64,000 nucleotides of DNA from Neobacillus bataviensis LMG 21833 (GTDB lineage: Bacteria; Bacillota; Bacilli; Bacillales; Cytobacillaceae): NCBI RefSeq assembly GCF_000307875.1, contig NZ_AJLS01000034.1, forward strand, positions 17,269-81,268, given 5' to 3'. A program made the position numbers and the translations under genes. Positions 42,785 through 50,929 of the stretch are shown piece by piece. The notes below the pieces were generated by a model. It had not been told where the DNA came from, searched no databases, and saw only the letters and a program-made list of their open reading frames with translations. The first letter of the stretch is position 1. Each line of letters opens with the position of its first letter.

Positions 42785-44398
42785 CTACTTTATCTCTGAT
42801 AAAGCCACTTCCTGATAGGCCTTAAAGAGTGAGTTGCAAAATGCATCCCATTCCGCCGCTGCTTCCATGGACACTTCACTTACTTCGCCAAGAACCTGCC
42901 GTTGCAGTAGGTCTTCAAGCTGTTCCGAAAAGGTTTGAATCATTTCTTGAGAGGCTCCTTCAAGAACATTACTAACAAAATCAGACGGTGGATACCAATC
43001 AGCTACCCTGCTGATATCCCGATAAATTTGGGTTAATAAAAGATTTCGCGGCCCTTCCCATTGCTCGTTTACAACGACATCACGGAATATCCTTGGTAGT
43101 GTGGAGAACTCTTCCATCACGCCATGACCGGCAAACACCGAGATTGCCTCACGTAATACTTCTACTCCCTCTTTTGTAGCTCCAATTTTTTGCAATAAAA
43201 TCAGTTCTCGTAGATTAAATAGTTGTTTTCTGGTTTCAAGTGGGTGGTCTGATTTAAGCCCTGGATTAAGTGGCTTTTCAAGACGTAAGAAAAGGTCATA
43301 GATTTTAAAGGCACCTGCTGTTGTTCGCTGTGCCGCATTTTCTATTTGCTTTAACTTGCTCGCTGCAAGTGGATAGTCTTTTATTTTTCTACCAAAAACG
43401 GAGCGGAATTCACTATAAAGATTTGCTTCTCTCGATGCCCGCAGCATAAATCCGGCGCAGGCAATTCCGATTTCTAGACGGGATAACGTTAAAACAATCC
43501 CCACTGCCACGGCAATGCCCTTATCTTTTGGACCGATTGGATAGGCAAGGGCACCATTATATTGAAATTCGCCGGTTGGGACCTCGGCAGTACCCATTTT
43601 CCATTTAATCCGATTAATTTGATAGCCATTTCTCTTTTCTTTTTCTTTTTCTCCTGGAAGCCATGACGGAACAATGAAGGTGGAAACCTTATTCGAACCT
43701 GTAATTTTGGCGGTGACAACGGAATAATCGGCATGAGCGACCGAGCAGAAGAACTTATTCCCATATAACCGATAGTTTTTTCCATCGGGCACGGCTTCTA
43801 ATAGATTAGCAGGCAAATCAGAGCCGCCCTGGATTTCCGACATAAACTGGGCACCAATGGCAAATTCACCGTTAGCCCCCTCTTTTGTATGCATTAGAAT
43901 ATCGTGGAGTTCTGGATGAACCTCATCCGGAAATTCCTCAATTAAAGCAATTAATCCATGGGTACATGTTAGTGGACATGTAACCCCCGCTTCTCCCAAT
44001 TGATGAATTAACATTCGTTTCACAAAACTCTCCCAAGCTGTCATTTGGCTAGAAAAAAGACCTTCACCAAAAACTCCCTTTTCCAATTGAAGTGTTTCCA
44101 TCGGCCGCACCACTCTGTCGATCCTGTGATTAAATGCATCATAATGAAGCATGTGCGGACGGATTTCCGGCCTCGCACTTTGGGCAGCTAAATGATTCCA
44201 ATTAGAGGAAACCATTGGAGAAAAAGAGAGAATTCTTTTGTGAATTTTTTCAAATTCTGAATCAGTGAATCTTTCCACTGCCATTTGTAAAAATGGTTCA
44301 TCACGGTACCAATCGAGACTTTCACGTTTCGCAATAAATTCATCAAAGGTGTAGGAAATTTTCCCTCTAGCTTCTGTGTCTTGGGAAGTCATGCTCAT
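42785..44398 (-). CDS. acyl-CoA dehydrogenase family protein
   Basis: 537-residue flavoprotein, long for an acyl-CoA dehydrogenase and nearer the AidB-like branch. Seen: AGVTCPLTCTHGLIALIEEFPDE, GAQFMSEIQGGSDLPANLLEAV (FAD loop, M-T-E-x-x-G-G-S-D variant), LYGNKFFCSVAHADYSVVTAKI, RLEIGIACAGFMLRASREANLYSEFRSVFG and a C-terminal FAGHGVMEEF with QWEGPRNLLLTQ. ATG 44398 has GGAG about 10 nt upstream. It diverges from a MerR regulator across a promoter region with a GTTAACGTTAAC palindrome; the pair looks like a fatty or branched-chain acid catabolic unit. Substrate unknown. Confidence 0.87.
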   Translation of the reverse strand: MSMTSQDTEARGKISYTFDEFIAKRESLDWYRDEPFLQMAVERFTDSEFEKIHKRILSFSPMVSSNWNHLAAQSARPEIRPHMLHYDAFNHRIDRVVRPMETLQLEKGVFGEGLFSSQMTAWESFVKRMLIHQLGEAGVTCPLTCTHGLIALIEEFPDEVHPELHDILMHTKEGANGEFAIGAQFMSEIQGGSDLPANLLEAVPDGKNYRLYGNKFFCSVAHADYSVVTAKITGSNKVSTFIVPSWLPGEKEKEKRNGYQINRIKWKMGTAEVPTGEFQYNGALAYPIGPKDKGIAVAVGIVLTLSRLEIGIACAGFMLRASREANLYSEFRSVFGRKIKDYPLAASKLKQIENAAQRTTAGAFKIYDLFLRLEKPLNPGLKSDHPLETRKQLFNLRELILLQKIGATKEGVEVLREAISVFAGHGVMEEFSTLPRIFRDVVVNEQWEGPRNLLLTQIYRDISRVADWYPPSDFVSNVLEGASQEMIQTFSEQLEDLLQRQVLGEVSEVSMEAAAEWDAFCNSLFKAYQEVALSEIK

Positions 44399-44422
44399 CA
44401 ACTAACCACTCCTCGTTTCGGA

Positions 44423-44480
44423 TTGACAAATTATACTATTCAGAATTATTATAATGTTATGTTAACGTTAACGTCAACTA
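44423..44480 (+). promoter_or_regulatory. MerR-type promoter/operator between the divergent ACAD and MerR genes
   Basis: TTGACA (44423-44428) and TATAAT (44450-44455) are 21 bp apart, longer than the 19-20 bp of MerR promoters. Downstream, GTTAACGTTAACGTCAAC (44461-44478) repeats a GTTAAC/GTCAAC motif, resembling the LiuR-type motif (TTGACGTTAACGTTAAC on the other strand). Confidence 0.45.
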
Positions 44481-44493
44481 GGAGGATAAATGA

Positions 44494-44874
44494 ATGTCAA
44501 AGGAACGTCATTTTTCGATAAGCGAACTAGCAACCATGTTTGATGTTAGCTCTAGAACGATTCGTTATTATGAAGAAGTCGGAATGCTAACTTCAGAAAC
44601 GCGTGACAGCTTAACCAAGCAAAGAAGCTATACAAATCAAGAACGAAGAAGGCTAAAAATGATTCTTCGTGGTAAAAAGCTGGGCTTCAGTTTGCAAGAA
44701 ATAAAGGAAATGATCCTACTGTACGAGGCAAATCCTGAAGGTGAGGAAGAAAAAAAAGGAATTATCCAGCATGCAGATTGTAAGATTCAGGAAATCAATG
44801 AACAAATTCAACAGCTTCAACTATTAAGAGATGAAATCATTGCTCATAAGGAAAGGTATCTGCATACAAGGTGA
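44494..44874 (+). CDS. MerR-family regulator of the divergent acyl-CoA dehydrogenase gene
   Basis: 126 residues: winged helix 6-75 (FSISELATMFDVSSRTIRYYEEVGML, SYTNQERRRLKMILRGKKLGFSLQEIKEMI) then a coiled-coil dimer helix (about 88-120). The motif set fits the LiuR/short-chain MerR type that controls acyl-CoA dehydrogenases. There is only one Cys and no metal site, so it is not a metal sensor. AGGAGG precedes ATG 44494. Array C follows the stop. Confidence 0.88.
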   Translation: MSKERHFSISELATMFDVSSRTIRYYEEVGMLTSETRDSLTKQRSYTNQERRRLKMILRGKKLGFSLQEIKEMILLYEANPEGEEEKKGIIQHADCKIQEINEQIQQLQLLRDEIIAHKERYLHTR

Positions 44875-44911
44875 GAAATGTTTGTCTTAATAAAACTGGA
44901 AGAACTGGCCT

Positions 44912-45021
44912 TCCTTCATGGAGCAGATGAAGGACAAATCTCCGTGAAAATCAAAAGAAATGTCCTTCATAAGGCCATTGAAGGACAAATCTCCGTAAAA
45001 GTTGAAAGAAATGTCCTTCAT
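44912..45021. repeat. hairpin array C, 51-bp period, between convergent MerR and yoaK genes
   Basis: Left arms TCCTTCAT at 44912, 44963 and (short) 45014, steps of 51 bp; right arms ATGAAGGA/TTGAAGGA at 44927 and 44978. Two stem-loops with 7-nt loops. Spacers share ACAAATCTCCGTRAAA. It begins 38 nt after the MerR stop. Confidence 0.8.
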
Positions 45022-45065
45022 AATTGAACTCTTAAGAATAGGTTTAAAAGTCCATGACAAAATTA

Positions 45066-45770
45066 TTATTTTAACGCAATGGGACTTTTTATATATCCTC
45101 TATCCCTATGATATAAAACAAGAGCAATCACTAAAAATCCTGATGCGATCCAAATGGACTGATTACCAATATGAATGGTAGTTAATGTCCCGGTCAAAGC
45201 TCCAGAGAGAAAAGAAAGGATGATCCAGAAGAATTCTTTAAACTGTTTTCTTGCTTCCGGATTGTGTTCGATAAATGCCGCATATGCTGCTTGTGTTGCA
45301 GTTCTCAGGTTGCCTGTTGTCATAGTTGAGTTGTATGCCCACTTATCGAGTTTATTGAATGTAGAGATTTGCAAGGATGATACGAACGAAATACTTACGG
45401 TTACCACTATATTCGGGACACCACTCGGCAAAATACCAACAACGATCAAAACCATGCATTCCAAAATTAGAATCGAACGTCTATAGCTATGCAATACTTG
45501 CCTTATATAAGGAATCTTCACAATTTCAGATACCAAAACACCAAGGATAAATGCTACAATAGGAAAAATATAAAGGAAAGAATCCTTCCATTCCCCATTC
45601 GCCACTTTTACAGCAAATAATACGATATTACCTGTTTGCGCGTTAGCAAATACCCCGTCCCTACTTATGAAAGTATAAGCATCTAAGAAACCTCCAACTA
45701 TCGCTAACAATACACCTAAACGAACAGAATTGGACGATAACGAAGGAATTTTCTTATGTTTGTCTATCAT
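45066..45770 (-). CDS. yoaK: YoaK-family (DUF1275) membrane protein
   Basis: 234 residues with six predicted helices. DUF1275 marks: GVLLAIVGGFLDAYTFISRDGVFANAQTGNIVLFAV (quoted in part: GGFLDAYTF and ANAQTGNIV), then LQISTFNKLDKWAYNSTMTTGNLRTA and ALTGTLTTIHIGNQSIW. Function in B. subtilis is not established. AAGGTGAACAT precedes the start codon at 45770. Array C lies after its stop and palindrome array F upstream of it. Confidence 0.88.
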   Translation of the reverse strand: MIDKHKKIPSLSSNSVRLGVLLAIVGGFLDAYTFISRDGVFANAQTGNIVLFAVKVANGEWKDSFLYIFPIVAFILGVLVSEIVKIPYIRQVLHSYRRSILILECMVLIVVGILPSGVPNIVVTVSISFVSSLQISTFNKLDKWAYNSTMTTGNLRTATQAAYAAFIEHNPEARKQFKEFFWIILSFLSGALTGTLTTIHIGNQSIWIASGFLVIALVLYHRDRGYIKSPIALK

Positions 45771-45913
45771 ATGTTCACCTTGTTTCGATGATAATGTACT
45801 ATTTTACACCATAATCCGCTCTTTCTTGGAAATCACTTTCGTCGAAAACAGCAATTTTTAGGGTGAAGTAAGGCGAAGTAGGGGAGGGTTCTTGTATTTC
45901 ATTCTAAGATAAA

Positions 45914-46156
45914 ATAATCAAACGTTTAGTTAACTTTTGCATGTTAGTGATACCAACAGGTCGAGCGTTTTAATCAAACACTTGATTAGTTACAACTTGC
46001 CAATTTTACCATCAGCTTTAATGATTTAAACAAACGTTTAATTAGGTAACCATGTTTGTCATGCCAAGTGTCCATCAGTTTAATCAAATGTTTGATTAGT
46101 TTTACCAAGCCAGTTATACCAAGGCTTCTAGCAATTTAATCAAATGTTCGATTAGT
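45914..46156. repeat. palindrome array F, 56-bp period
   Basis: Five near-palindromes of the type TTTAATCAAAYGTTTGATTAG, with AATCAAA-like starts at 45916, 45972, 46028, 46082 and 46138 (steps 56, 56, 54, 56). Unlike arrays A-E there is essentially no loop and the unit resembles a TetR-type operator. Spacers share ACC(A)AG-TA-like fragments only. The gene-free stretch 45771-46200, upstream of yoaK, holds nothing else clear. Confidence 0.75.
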
Positions 46157-46200
46157 TTTTTGAACCTGTTCAGTTAGGATTCATCCCCACAGATAATCCC

Positions 46201-46365
46201 CTATTCCTTATATTTAGTGGCTTCAACTAACTTCTTTAATGTTGAATTAATATTTTGTAGGCTCATCAGAATAAAACCAAGCATGACAAATGTTACGATC
46301 TCTCCGGTATAAATGGAGACAATAGCCAATATTACCGCATACGCGCCATATAACAAGCCATTCAT
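46201..46365 (-). CDS. 54-residue membrane peptide
   Basis: MNGLLYGAYAVILAIVSIYT then GEIVTFVMLGFILMSLQNIN and a basic tail ending KYKE: one or two hydrophobic helices. GGGGGA lies 9 nt upstream of ATG 46365, a good ribosome binding site. No family recognised. It stands alone between the amino-acid permease and array F. Confidence 0.6.
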   Translation of the reverse strand: MNGLLYGAYAVILAIVSIYTGEIVTFVMLGFILMSLQNINSTLKKLVEATKYKE

Positions 46366-46483
46366 TAAGGTTCATCCCCCTATTATTTCCATAAATTTAT
46401 GCCTTCATTTTAACACAGTCTTCCAATTCCATCTTTACGTTCCCAGAAAAAAAACGCTCATGCCTGAGCGCTTTTTTAAAAAT

Positions 46484-47926
46484 TTAGATAATCATTTTTT
46501 TATCGGATTGCAGTTGAATTTCTTGTTCTTCCAAATCGCCCTGCTCACGATTCTTTTTGATTTTAAAGTGATAAATTAAATAGCAGGCAATAACAAATGG
46601 AACTCCGCAATATAGGGCTACTCGCTGCTCAGAATCAAATGCTAAGCTGAGTAGGACGATAATGTTTAACGTTAATCCCAGGATTGGTAGGAATGGGAAT
46701 AGCGGTGTTCTGAATTTAAGGTCTTCTACTTTTCCGCCCTCACGGATGAACTTCCTGCGGAAGGCAATTTGCGAAGCGGTGATGGAAATCCAACCAACTT
46801 GCGCACCAAGTCCCGCGACTGAAATAAGCCATACAAACACGGTACTAGCAGCTACTACACTTGATAATAGTGATAATAGGGCAATTCCGATGGTTAAAAT
46901 AAGGGCATTAACCGGAACTCCTCTTTTCGATACCTTGGCAAGAAGCGGAGTAGCCATCTTCTCTTTTGACATGGCATACAACATCCGGGTTGCAGCATAA
47001 AGACCAGAGTTTGCCACAGAAAGTAATGCAGTAAGAACAACAAAGTTCATAAGATCTGCTGCATATGGAATCCCAATACTATCAAATACCACTACAAATG
47101 GACTTTCAATTACGCCAGCTTTTTCTGTTGGAATTAAACCAGATAATACAAAGATTGCTAAAACAAAGAAGAAAAGTGTCCGCCAAACTGTTTGTTTTAT
47201 CGATTTTGGAATTGTTTTTTCAGGCTCTTCACTTTCCCCTGCCGCGATCCCAATTAACTCTGTACCCTGAAACGAAAAGTTTACGGTAATCATCGTAATC
47301 AGTAAGGCTGTTATTCCATGTGGCAAAAGGCCGTGTGAGGTAAAATTCGTCATAAATGGCGCTGGTTGACCGCCTTTCATGTGAATAAACCCAAACATGG
47401 CAGCTCCACCTAGTACAATAAACGCTATGATAGCAAAAATTTTTATACTTGAGAACCAAAATTCAGCTTCACCAAAAGCACGAGCTGAAAGTGCATTAAG
47501 GGCAAATAGAACGATGGCAAAAATTGCGCACCAGATCCAAATCGGGGAACCAGGAAACCATCTTTGCATTAACTGCCCTGCAGATAGTAATTCCAATGCA
47601 ACCGTTACAGCCCACCCTAACCAATATAGCCAGCCAAGTGCAAATCCCGTTCCTGGACCAATGAATTTTGTCGTATAGGTTTGAAATGAACCGGAGACTG
47701 GCATTGCCACCGACATTTCACCGAGACAAAGCATTGTCAAAAACATGATGAAGCCTCCAACGATATAAGAAAGGATGGCACCGGTTGGTCCTGCATGAGA
47801 AATCGTATAGCCTGACCCTAAGAAAAGACCTGATCCGATAACCCCTCCTAAAGAGATCATAAATAAATGTCTTGACTTCATCGTTCGTTTTAATTCATGT
47901 GATGCATTGGATTCTTGTAAATTCAT
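46484..47926 (-). CDS. amino-acid permease, probably arginine/ornithine (RocE/RocC-like)
   Basis: 480-residue, 12-helix APC-family permease: HLFMISLGGVIGSGLFLGSGYTISHAGP at the N-terminus, GEMSVAMPVSGSFQTYTTKFIGPGTGFALGWLYW and NFSFQGTELIGIAAGESEEPEKTIPK, all typical of the arginine/lysine permease group. Its upstream region has a perfect sigma-54 promoter (48113-48129) and a TGCA-type inverted repeat like the RocR enhancer near rocA. That control makes arginine or ornithine uptake most likely. ATG 47926 has a GGGGGAAA string about 8 nt upstream. Confidence 0.88.
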   Translation of the reverse strand: MNLQESNASHELKRTMKSRHLFMISLGGVIGSGLFLGSGYTISHAGPTGAILSYIVGGFIMFLTMLCLGEMSVAMPVSGSFQTYTTKFIGPGTGFALGWLYWLGWAVTVALELLSAGQLMQRWFPGSPIWIWCAIFAIVLFALNALSARAFGEAEFWFSSIKIFAIIAFIVLGGAAMFGFIHMKGGQPAPFMTNFTSHGLLPHGITALLITMITVNFSFQGTELIGIAAGESEEPEKTIPKSIKQTVWRTLFFFVLAIFVLSGLIPTEKAGVIESPFVVVFDSIGIPYAADLMNFVVLTALLSVANSGLYAATRMLYAMSKEKMATPLLAKVSKRGVPVNALILTIGIALLSLLSSVVAASTVFVWLISVAGLGAQVGWISITASQIAFRRKFIREGGKVEDLKFRTPLFPFLPILGLTLNIIVLLSLAFDSEQRVALYCGVPFVIACYLIYHFKIKKNREQGDLEEQEIQLQSDKKMII

Positions 47927-48112
47927 TAAGTTTCCCCCTTTTTCTCTAAAGAGAATGCGCTTCCATTTGGATCGAAAATATGATGAATTGGATAATTTTT
48001 TTCACGATTCAGAGCTTTTAGCCCATCTATGTAAAAGAAAGAATAAGACAAAATTCGACATTTTGCAACACCCAATTCTTTCTAAATTATCGCTATATTC
48101 ATAAAATAATTA

Positions 48113-48129
48113 TGCAATTTCCGTGCCAA
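48113..48129 (-). promoter_or_regulatory. sigma-54 (SigL) promoter of the permease gene
   Basis: On the minus strand TTGGCACGGAAATTGCA: the -24 TTGGCACG and -12 TTGCA are 4 bp apart, an exact match to the sigma-54 consensus. The transcript leader is about 180 nt. Confidence 0.9.
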
Positions 48130-48196
48130 ACAATAATTGCCTAATTGTGAACATTTTTTGACGAAAGCTGCCAATATTTTTTGCATATTCTTTAAA

Positions 48197-48221
48197 TTTT
48201 TTGCACATCATCTGCAAAAAA
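48197..48221 (-). promoter_or_regulatory. RocR-type enhancer (UAS) of the permease gene
   Basis: TTTTTTGCA - 7 nt - TGCAAAAAA inverted repeat, about 90 bp upstream of the -12/-24 promoter. A further TTTTTTGCAT half-site lies at 48178-48187. RocR binds TGCA-flanked palindromes in B. subtilis. Confidence 0.7.
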
Positions 48222-48238
48222 ACACCCCTCTAATTATT

Positions 48239-48263
48239 AACGGGTTCACTTCAGAGGTGCAAA
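48239..48263 (+). repeat. 25-bp dispersed element, copy 3
   Basis: AACGGGTTCACTT then CAGAGGTGCAAA. It is followed by ACAAGTCATTCACAAA, an AATATC/GATATT hairpin with T5, and TTCACCGTATTAAA near 48366-48380. This is the only copy not just after a stop codon on its own strand. Confidence 0.65.
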
Positions 48264-48396
48264 CAAGTCATTCACAAACAATATCGCAACGGTATTCACA
48301 TTAGAATTCACTGTGATATTTTTATTGCTATATAAACTAAAGGGCAGTTATATACAGTATGATTTTTCACCGTATTAAACGACTCAAAATGCGAAG

Positions 48397-48424
48397 TAAA
48401 AAAGAAGCGTCACTTAGACGCTTC
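48397..48424 (-). terminator. terminator of the yjcZ gene
   Basis: GAAGCGTC/GACGCTTC with loop TAAGT and T6 on the minus strand, about 57 nt after the yjcZ stop. Confidence 0.85.
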
Positions 48425-48480
48425 AAATGAAAGTGAGATATTAATTCTCTCTGGTCTTAATTCATTCTATTAAAAGATTA

Positions 48481-48588
48481 TTAGTATCCCATCATAAAAG
48501 ATGCCCCAACAATAATTAACAGGATGAAAAGCACAACGATTAGAGCAAAAGGATTATGATGTTCACGATGTTCGTGTTCGAATTCCAT
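48481..48588 (-). CDS. yjcZ: YjcZ-family sporulation peptide
   Basis: 35 residues: MEFEHEHREHHNPF then the hallmark hydrophobic helix FALIVVLFILLIIVGASF and a short MMGY tail. Peptides of this kind are common in Bacillus, are made during sporulation and sit in spore membranes; their role is unknown. GGAGGTG is 9 nt before ATG 48588. The His-rich N-terminus is unusual for the family. Lies beside a coat-protein gene on the same strand. Confidence 0.85.
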   Translation of the reverse strand: MEFEHEHREHHNPFALIVVLFILLIIVGASFMMGY

Positions 48589-48641
48589 AGTATTTCACCT
48601 CCTATATTAAGAGTTACTTAAAAAATAGCTTGTCCAAAAAA

Positions 48642-48839
48642 CTACCAGTGACGAAAAGGATGCCTGTGTTCAACAACCACATTCCTTCTAATAGGTTTAA
48701 CAATGTGTCGTGGTACATCTACTACATTTAGGCGATTTTCAAAAATTACTGGTTGGATAATTGGAATTTCACGGCGAAGGAATTCATTACGAACCACGTG
48801 CTTAGGAGGACGAACGATTGGTCTGGTGTGATAAAACAT
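48642..48839 (-). CDS. CotD-like spore coat protein
   Basis: 65 residues, Arg/His/Pro-rich and very basic: MFYHTRPIVRPPKHVVRNEF ... PRHIVKPIRRNVVVEHRHPF. Composition and length resemble small CotD-like inner coat proteins, but the match is by composition rather than clear motif, so the family is tentative. AAAGGAGGTG is 7-8 nt before ATG 48839. A yjcZ-type gene follows 53 bp downstream, suggesting a small sporulation operon. Confidence 0.65.
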   Translation of the reverse strand: MFYHTRPIVRPPKHVVRNEFLRREIPIIQPVIFENRLNVVDVPRHIVKPIRRNVVVEHRHPFRHW

Positions 48840-49216
48840 TATTTAACACCTCCTTTAAGTTTATATGTTATTAAATGTTGCAAAGACTCACCTTGAAACG
48901 GACAAGCATCCATAATTATTTTAAAAACGTATTAATTTTCTTTGAATCCTTACTTTTAACTCATTCCGTAACTGTTCAATATTCAAACTAATTACCTTCC
49001 TTTGCGACTCAATATCTTGATAAGGTTCGAGAATTAAGCAAATAACTTCGTCTTTCGAACAAAATGTTCAGTAAATGGGAAGGTGCTTGTTCAAGTGCTT
49101 GAGATTAATGTCGGGTGATGAAAATATGGCATCTATAAAAAGAGAGGTATTGTAGAAACCAAAAAAATTAACTAAGGTGCATTATTCAATACTTCGGAGG
49201 CAAGTTAATAGAAGAA

Positions 49217-49255
49217 CCCTCTCAAAAATCATCGTTTTGAGAGGGTTTTATTTTG
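49217..49255 (+). terminator. orphan intrinsic terminator
   Basis: CCCTCTCAAAA/TTTTGAGAGGG with a 7-nt loop, then TTTTATTTTG. No plus-strand gene precedes it in the 48840-49216 stretch. It may end a small RNA. The rest of the 540-bp gap 48840-49381 shows no gene. Confidence 0.75.
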
Positions 49256-49381
49256 TTTAAAAGCTAGTAGATTTGAGTAGTAAATAAGTCTCAAATGATT
49301 GCTCAAATTCTAAGTCACAGAAACAACCGTTTTGAACATACTTCCTTAACGTTGGAAATCGCATAATCCTAACGCTACCCT

Positions 49382-50767
49382 CTATATAAACTTACCCATA
49401 AAGGAATCGCTTGGTATAATATGACTTTTTCTACTATCAATTAAAGCAATACAGTGAGCCAATCGCTCTACCCCTAGTTTAATTTGACTCTCATTCACTT
49501 GAGAGATACTTAATCGAAGGAGATTTTCCTTTTTATATTCTGGTAAAAACATTCTAGAGGCATCATCAACATAAATATGCTGCTCGTTTAGCATATGAAC
49601 TAGCTGTTTTGCTGTCACATTCTTGGGCAAACAGATGGATAGGTAGAATCCTGAAGGCGGTTTTGTACAATGAGTATTAGCAGGCAGCAATAATTCGCAT
49701 GCTTCTTGAAGGATTTGCATTTTAGTACGGTATACCTCTTTTATTTTTTTCAGATGGCTATTAAACATACCACTTTTTAAATAGATTTCTAGCGCACCTT
49801 GAGAAAGTGCCGAGCTATTAAAATCCGAACTAAATTTATATCGTAAAAAATTGTTAATCATTAAAGTGGGAAGAACGACAGTAGCAATCCTTAACCCTGG
49901 GAGGAAAATTTTCGAAAAGCTTTTAATATAAATCACTCTCCCAGAAGGATCAAAAGAAAATAAAGGATCTGATTTTGCATTTGGATCAAGGTCTCCTAAA
50001 AAGTCATCTTCCACTATATATACATCGTATTTTTCAGCTAACTCAACAATCTTTTTCTTTTCACTATTCGTGTAAGAATGTCCAAGAGGATTGTGGAATC
50101 TCGGGATAATATAGAAAAATTTTATATCATTATTTCGAAAAATGTATTCCAGACGATCAAGATCAATCCCTTCCATCGATAACTCAATTCCAAAAGTAGT
50201 TGCTTGGTGCAGATTGATGGACTCAATAAATCCGAAATAAGTAGGCTGTTCAATTAGAATATTGTTTTTTCCATTTAGAAATGGCATAGAAACTAATAAA
50301 TTAAGGGCTTGCTGCGAACCAGATACAACGACTACTCTTTCAGGTTGAGTGAACACCTGTAAATTCTCCAAATATTTCACTAACTGTACTCGTAATGAGT
50401 AAAGCCCTTGTTGATCAGAGTATGTAAAAAGCGCTTCTTTATATTGTTCAATTGCTTGATTTATACAATGTTGAAATTCAAGATAAGGCATAACGTTTTT
50501 ATCTGGACCAGCAGACAAGAAATCAATCACCTCATTTTCATTCTTCGCATTTTGAAATTCATTCACAACAAAGTAGCCACTTTTAGGAACAGAATAAATT
50601 AAATGCTCTTTTTCTAGTTCTTCGTATGCTTTAATGACTGTATTTTTGCTACATGAAAAATGCTCAGATAGCTGACGAACAGAAGGGAGTTTACTACCTG
50701 CAATGAGCGATCCATCCGCTAACCGAAGCTTAATTTCTTCCATTATCTTCATATATTTTGAGCTCAT
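49382..50767 (-). CDS. MocR/PdxR-type regulator (GntR helix-turn-helix plus aminotransferase fold)
   Basis: 461 residues. GntR winged helix 1-70 (LADGSLIAGSKLPSVRQLSEHFSCSKNTVIKAYEELEKEHLIYSVPKSGYFV) fused to a class I aminotransferase domain with SGSQQALNLL, YIIPRFHNPLGHSYT, VEDDFLGDL and the PLP Lys in YIKSFSKIFLPGLR. Such proteins use PLP as a sensor. ATG 50767 lies behind AAGGAGAATGAAGAT. It diverges from an EamA transporter gene 162 bp away, the classic regulator/target pair. Ligand and cargo unknown, perhaps an amino acid or vitamin B6 compound. Confidence 0.9.
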   Translation of the reverse strand: MSSKYMKIMEEIKLRLADGSLIAGSKLPSVRQLSEHFSCSKNTVIKAYEELEKEHLIYSVPKSGYFVVNEFQNAKNENEVIDFLSAGPDKNVMPYLEFQHCINQAIEQYKEALFTYSDQQGLYSLRVQLVKYLENLQVFTQPERVVVVSGSQQALNLLVSMPFLNGKNNILIEQPTYFGFIESINLHQATTFGIELSMEGIDLDRLEYIFRNNDIKFFYIIPRFHNPLGHSYTNSEKKKIVELAEKYDVYIVEDDFLGDLDPNAKSDPLFSFDPSGRVIYIKSFSKIFLPGLRIATVVLPTLMINNFLRYKFSSDFNSSALSQGALEIYLKSGMFNSHLKKIKEVYRTKMQILQEACELLLPANTHCTKPPSGFYLSICLPKNVTAKQLVHMLNEQHIYVDDASRMFLPEYKKENLLRLSISQVNESQIKLGVERLAHCIALIDSRKSHIIPSDSFMGKFI

Positions 50768-50929
50768 ATCTTCATTCTCCTTTTAACTGAACCAGGACAG
50801 AGGTGTAAAAAAATGGTTTATCTTCATTGTATGTACCCGTTATTATTTTAATTATAGCAGCACTGTTTTTTTAGAAAAGCAGAATATGGTACAGATATGA
50901 TACAAAATAAAAAGATTGGGGTTATTAAG

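Noticed and set aside
46313..46579. 88-residue plus-strand frame antisense to the 54-residue peptide
   Set aside because: No ribosome binding site; crosses the permease terminator region and the end of the permease gene.
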